A DNA stretch of 14,550 nucleotides from an uncultured Chitinophagaceae bacterium (GTDB taxonomy: Bacteria > Bacteroidota > Bacteroidia > Chitinophagales > Chitinophagaceae). Location of the stretch: positions 1 to 14,550 of the forward strand of contig CAMPGT010000077.1 in assembly GCA_946885665.1 (NCBI GenBank), in the 5' to 3' direction. Position 1 is the stretch's first letter, and the number at the start of each line of letters is the position of its first letter. This document shows, piece by piece, positions 12,426-14,550 of this stretch. The notes under the pieces are model-generated. The model saw nothing but the letters and a program-made list of their open reading frames with translations. It was not told the origin of the DNA and searched no databases. The translations under genes were made by a program, and so were the position numbers.

Positions 12426-13649
12426 ATGATGATCAGAGTTTTGGCCAACGTGCTACTGCTGGCGGGTCCCCTCCTCGGGATGTCACAGAATACCGCGAAT
12501 AATGCCTACGCAATTACCAGTAAAGTTATTGGTGGTGTTCAATGGACTGAAGTGAAACAGATCAGTCTCGACAATGGAAGTGTGGTAAAAACCATATTCG
12601 ATAAAAACGTTCCCGCATACAATGTGTTTGATGGAAGGTCGGCAAAGTCCGTCGCTTTCATGATGAAAAATGACTCGGCGAGCGACAGCCAAAAGCAACC
12701 GTTCGCCGGACTGTCGGCGGCATGTGCCTACGACAGAAAGCAAAACAGGCTGTACTTCGCCCCGCTGTTTATTAACCAACTCAGGTACATGGACCTGAAC
12801 GGCTCGGTGCCTTCAGTTTATCTTTTCCAGCATGAAAATTTTGTGGAGACCAGCGATATCGAATCCGAGGCCAACCAGGTAACACGGATGGTGATCGCGG
12901 CTGACGGTAATGGTTATGCGATGAGCAACGATGGCATGCATCTCGTCACTTTTACCACCGGAAAAAACCCAGTCATATCCGACCTTGGCGCTGTGACCGA
13001 CGCGCCTGAAAACGGAGAAATTTCCGTTCATGACGCCAATACCAGTTGGGGCGGCGACATGCTTGCAGACGCAAGTGGAAATTTATATGTGATATCCGCC
13101 CTTAATCATGTATTCAAAATAGATCTGCAAACACGAATCGCAACATTCATCTCGAAAATAAAAGAGCTGCCGGAAGGATTTACCACCAATGGCGCTGTAG
13201 TGGATGAAAAAGGTAAAATTATTTTAAGCAGCGCGAACTATCTCACGGCTTATTACACCGTTGATCCTGAAAGCTGGGAAGCAACAGCCATTACATCAAC
13301 CGAACAGTTATACAACACTTCGGACCTCGCGAATGAAAGATTGCTTTTCCAAACGGAGCTGAAAAAGGATGAACAAATGGTTGTGCAGGAAAAAATATCC
13401 GTGTTTCCCAATCCCGTTAAAAACAGTTCGTTCAGGATAACTTTTCAGAATAAAGAATCGGGAAAATATAATGTACAGCTTATAGATGTCGCCGGCAGAA
13501 TGGTGTCCGATAAATCAGTAAGCGTTTATGACGGCTACCAGACTAGCGAGGTGAGAATCAGCTCTTCTCTTTCCAAGGGAATGTACATGGTGAAGGTGTT
13601 GAACAACGACAGCAAAGAAATATACCTGAAGAAAATTCTCGTTCAATAA
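12426..13649 (+). CDS. Secreted propeller-like protein with type IX secretion C-terminal sorting domain
   Basis: The product has 407 residues. The N-terminus MMIRVLANVLLLAGPLLGMSQ is a signal peptide, so export to the periplasm is expected. Residues about 60-310 have repeated short beta motifs (CAYDRKQNRLYFAPL, VIAADGNGYAMS, LADASGNLYVIS, VVDEKGKIILSS), suggesting a beta-propeller-like fold; I recognise no enzyme signature. Residues 324-407 are a typical type A sorting domain: VFPNPVKNS, then YNVQLIDVAGRMV, and the end GMYMVKVLNNDSKEIYLKKILVQ. This directs T9SS transport to the cell surface or medium. The start could be either ATG at 12426 or 12429. The gene is 86 bp after murQ with no clear promoter of its own, so co-transcription is possible. 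A strong terminator follows. Ligand and function are unknown. Confidence 0.88.
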   Translation: MMIRVLANVLLLAGPLLGMSQNTANNAYAITSKVIGGVQWTEVKQISLDNGSVVKTIFDKNVPAYNVFDGRSAKSVAFMMKNDSASDSQKQPFAGLSAACAYDRKQNRLYFAPLFINQLRYMDLNGSVPSVYLFQHENFVETSDIESEANQVTRMVIAADGNGYAMSNDGMHLVTFTTGKNPVISDLGAVTDAPENGEISVHDANTSWGGDMLADASGNLYVISALNHVFKIDLQTRIATFISKIKELPEGFTTNGAVVDEKGKIILSSANYLTAYYTVDPESWEATAITSTEQLYNTSDLANERLLFQTELKKDEQMVVQEKISVFPNPVKNSSFRITFQNKESGKYNVQLIDVAGRMVSDKSVSVYDGYQTSEVRISSSLSKGMYMVKVLNNDSKEIYLKKILVQ

Positions 13650-13667
13650 TAATAAAAAAAATATGCG

Positions 13668-13699
13668 AAAAGGGCCCGGTTTTTCGGGCCTTTTTTTTT
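13668..13699 (+). terminator. Rho-independent terminator after the T9SS-cargo gene
   Basis: GGCCCG (13673-13678) pairs with CGGGCC (13685-13690) across GTTTTT and is followed by nine T residues (13691-13699). A run of A before the stem could extend pairing with the T-tract. It lies 18 bases after the stop codon. Confidence 0.93.
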
Positions 13700-13719
13700 G
13701 GTTATACAGGCAAAAATAT

Positions 13720-13750
13720 TTTGAATTGGCTGTGGGAAGGTGGTAACTTG
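13720..13750 (+). promoter_or_regulatory. Promoter TTTG-N20-TAACTTG for the 13774 gene
   Basis: TTTG at 13720-13723 and TAACTTG at 13744-13750 are separated by 20 bases, close to the Bacteroidota TTTG-N19-TAnnTTTG consensus; the last part is TTGC instead of TTTG. It follows the terminator and precedes the start codon by 23 bases. Confidence 0.6.
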
Positions 13751-13773
13751 CCCGTAGCGACAATTTAAAAGTG

Positions 13774-14340
13774 ATGCATGATATTGAACCATTTTATAAC
13801 TGGCGGCATTTGTATGTGAGTGAAGAAGATGAGCGGTCACCATTCTATGGAAGGGCGTACTCTGAATTTGAATTTTCACAAACCATCTACAACTACTACA
13901 TCCACCCTCAATGGGATGATTTCGATTCCAGGACGATGTACCTCAAGGTGCTGATAGCGGACTACGACGAGCGGTACGTAATTATCGAATTAATCGGGGA
14001 ATGGAACGATGCCATCGAGAACGACATCATGAACCTGAAACGCGAGGTGGCCGATAAGTTCATGGCGGAAGGCATCTATAAATTCATCTTCGTTGCGGAG
14101 AATGTTTTGAATTTTCACAGCAGCGATAAGGAATATTATTATGAATGGTTTGAAGAGGTAACCGATGAGAACGGATGGATCGTTTGCCTGAATATGCCAG
14201 AGCAAACCCGGAGTGAATTTACACAGGCAAAGCTGAACCGTTATATCGAGACGATGGAGATTGATAACTGGCGGGTGTACAAGCCGTTTCACCTCTTCCG
14301 AAAGATCAACGACGCCATCATGAAGAGGTTAGAGATATGA
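13774..14340 (+). CDS. Uncharacterised soluble protein, rich in acidic and aromatic residues
   Basis: The product has 188 residues from the ATG at 13774; the GTG directly before it (13771) would add one residue. It has no signal peptide or membrane helix. It is notably rich in Asp/Glu and Tyr/Trp/Phe (NWRHLYVSEEDE, TIYNYYIHPQWDDFD, SSDKEYYYEWFEEVTDENGW). The pattern of beta strands (MYLKVLIADY, YVIIELIGEW, YKFIFVAENVL, WIVCLNMP) alternating with helices (AIENDIMNLKREVADKFMAEG, AKLNRYIETM) suggests a compact alpha/beta domain. It looks like a conserved protein of this group, but I cannot name the family. It has its own promoter and terminator boundary upstream, so it is probably monocistronic. 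A TTAAAAG heptad array begins after its stop, and the leader-peptide unit follows on the same strand. Confidence 0.82.
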   Translation: MHDIEPFYNWRHLYVSEEDERSPFYGRAYSEFEFSQTIYNYYIHPQWDDFDSRTMYLKVLIADYDERYVIIELIGEWNDAIENDIMNLKREVADKFMAEGIYKFIFVAENVLNFHSSDKEYYYEWFEEVTDENGWIVCLNMPEQTRSEFTQAKLNRYIETMEIDNWRVYKPFHLFRKINDAIMKRLEI

Positions 14341-14344
14341 AAAC

Positions 14345-14365
14345 GTAAAAGTTAAAAGTTAAAAC
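14345..14365 (+). repeat. Heptad array TTAAAAG behind the 13774 gene
   Basis: Units gtaaaag, ttaaaag, ttaaaac begin five bases after the stop codon. Further 7-mers cgtctcc, catttcc, cgtcgct follow at 14366-14386 in the pyrimidine-rich sense. Confidence 0.7.
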
Positions 14366-14407
14366 CGTCTCCCATTTCCCGTCGCTGGCGCTTCATTGTA
14401 AATTTTT

Positions 14408-14438
14408 TTTGACATTTCGCCTTCGTCGATTATTTTTG
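14408..14438 (+). promoter_or_regulatory. Consensus Bacteroidota promoter TTTG-N19-TATTTTTG
   Basis: TTTG (14408-14411), a 19-base spacer and TATTTTTG (14431-14438) match the primary-sigma consensus at every defined position. Transcription should start about 5-8 bases before the leader-peptide ATG at 14447. Confidence 0.85.
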
Positions 14439-14446
14439 TCCCCGCA

Positions 14447-14503
14447 ATGATCACAACCAAGTCTTTCCCCTTCTTTTATTTTTACTTCTACTTTAGCAAG
14501 TAG
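14447..14503 (+). CDS. Phe/Tyr-rich attenuator leader peptide, 18 residues
   Basis: The ATG at 14447 opens MITTKSFPFFYFYFYFSK, ending with TAG at 14501-14503. Six Phe and three Tyr codons occur within residues 7-16; eight aromatic codons are consecutive at 9-16. The peptide lies 8 bases after a perfect promoter, with a stem-loop around its codons and no long gene yet begun. This is the design of amino-acid-specific leader peptides such as the enterobacterial pheA leader, though no homology is claimed. Ribosome stalling at Phe or Tyr codons when charged tRNA is scarce would be the sensing step. The controlled gene is outside the window and is expected to concern Phe/Tyr supply. Chance is unlikely but cannot be excluded from one sequence. 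Confidence 0.8.
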   Translation: MITTKSFPFFYFYFYFSK

Positions 14504-14520
14504 CCGGGAAAGCTTTGGTT
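14455..14520 (+). promoter_or_regulatory. Leader stem of a putative Phe/Tyr transcription attenuator
   Basis: AACCAAGTCTTTCCC (14455-14469) pairs with GGGAAAGCTTTGGTT (14506-14520): 13 Watson-Crick pairs, one G-U and one mismatch. The left arm is codons 3-8 of the leader peptide, the aromatic codon run is the loop, and the right arm begins two bases after the stop codon. A ribosome stalled in the run would open this stem and free the right arm. The expected terminator and antiterminator would lie past 14550; none is visible in the remaining 30 AT-rich bases. Confidence 0.7.
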
Positions 14521-14550
14521 AAAACGAAATAAATTGATTTAACATAAAGA

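Overview
The window looks like chromosomal DNA from a Bacteroidota bacterium, most likely Chitinophagales/Chitinophagaceae. The reasons are: promoters of the TTTG-N19/20-TAnnTTTG type instead of -35/-10 boxes; almost no Shine-Dalgarno sequences; a type IX secretion C-terminal sorting domain; an ECF sigma / two-helix membrane anti-sigma pair beside a DUF6249-like protein; and heptad-repeat tails after stop codons. Identification is by reading alone, with no database search.

Layout. Bases 1-82 hold the last codons of a probable PafA-type alkaline phosphatase. Next come two short disordered proteins on the minus strand (842-265), then a divergent class II fructose-bisphosphate aldolase (947-2014) followed by a 106-bp tandem repeat. 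A minus-strand protein (3350-2277) that I read as kinase-like is followed by a 602-bp gene-poor stretch (3351-3952) rich in repeats, hairpins and DnaA-box-like sequence. A cystathionine beta-synthase-like enzyme (4930-3953) is divergent from tex (4982-7237).

An ECF sigma factor and its presumed anti-sigma (8383-7259, minus) are divergent from a three-helix membrane protein (8533-8898). The two promoters between them share the pattern TGTAACCTG-N13-TRGTCA. The membrane gene overlaps tail-to-tail with an S41/CtpA protease (10453-8858). Divergent from the protease is a peptidoglycan-recycling pair: a BadF-family sugar kinase and MurQ (10534-12339). A T9SS-exported propeller-like protein (12426-13649) with a clear terminator and an unrecognised conserved-looking gene (13774-14340) follow.

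The most interesting item is at the right edge. A consensus promoter (14408-14438) drives an 18-codon leader peptide, MITTKSFPFFYFYFYFSK. Its Phe/Tyr run lies in the loop of a 15-nt-arm stem (14455-14469 with 14506-14520). This is the architecture of a ribosome-mediated transcription attenuator, presumably for an aromatic amino-acid gene just outside the window.

A second theme is heptad arrays that begin at or within a few bases of stop codons: 82, 265, 3953, 11376 and 14340. They are purine-rich on the coding strand of the preceding gene.
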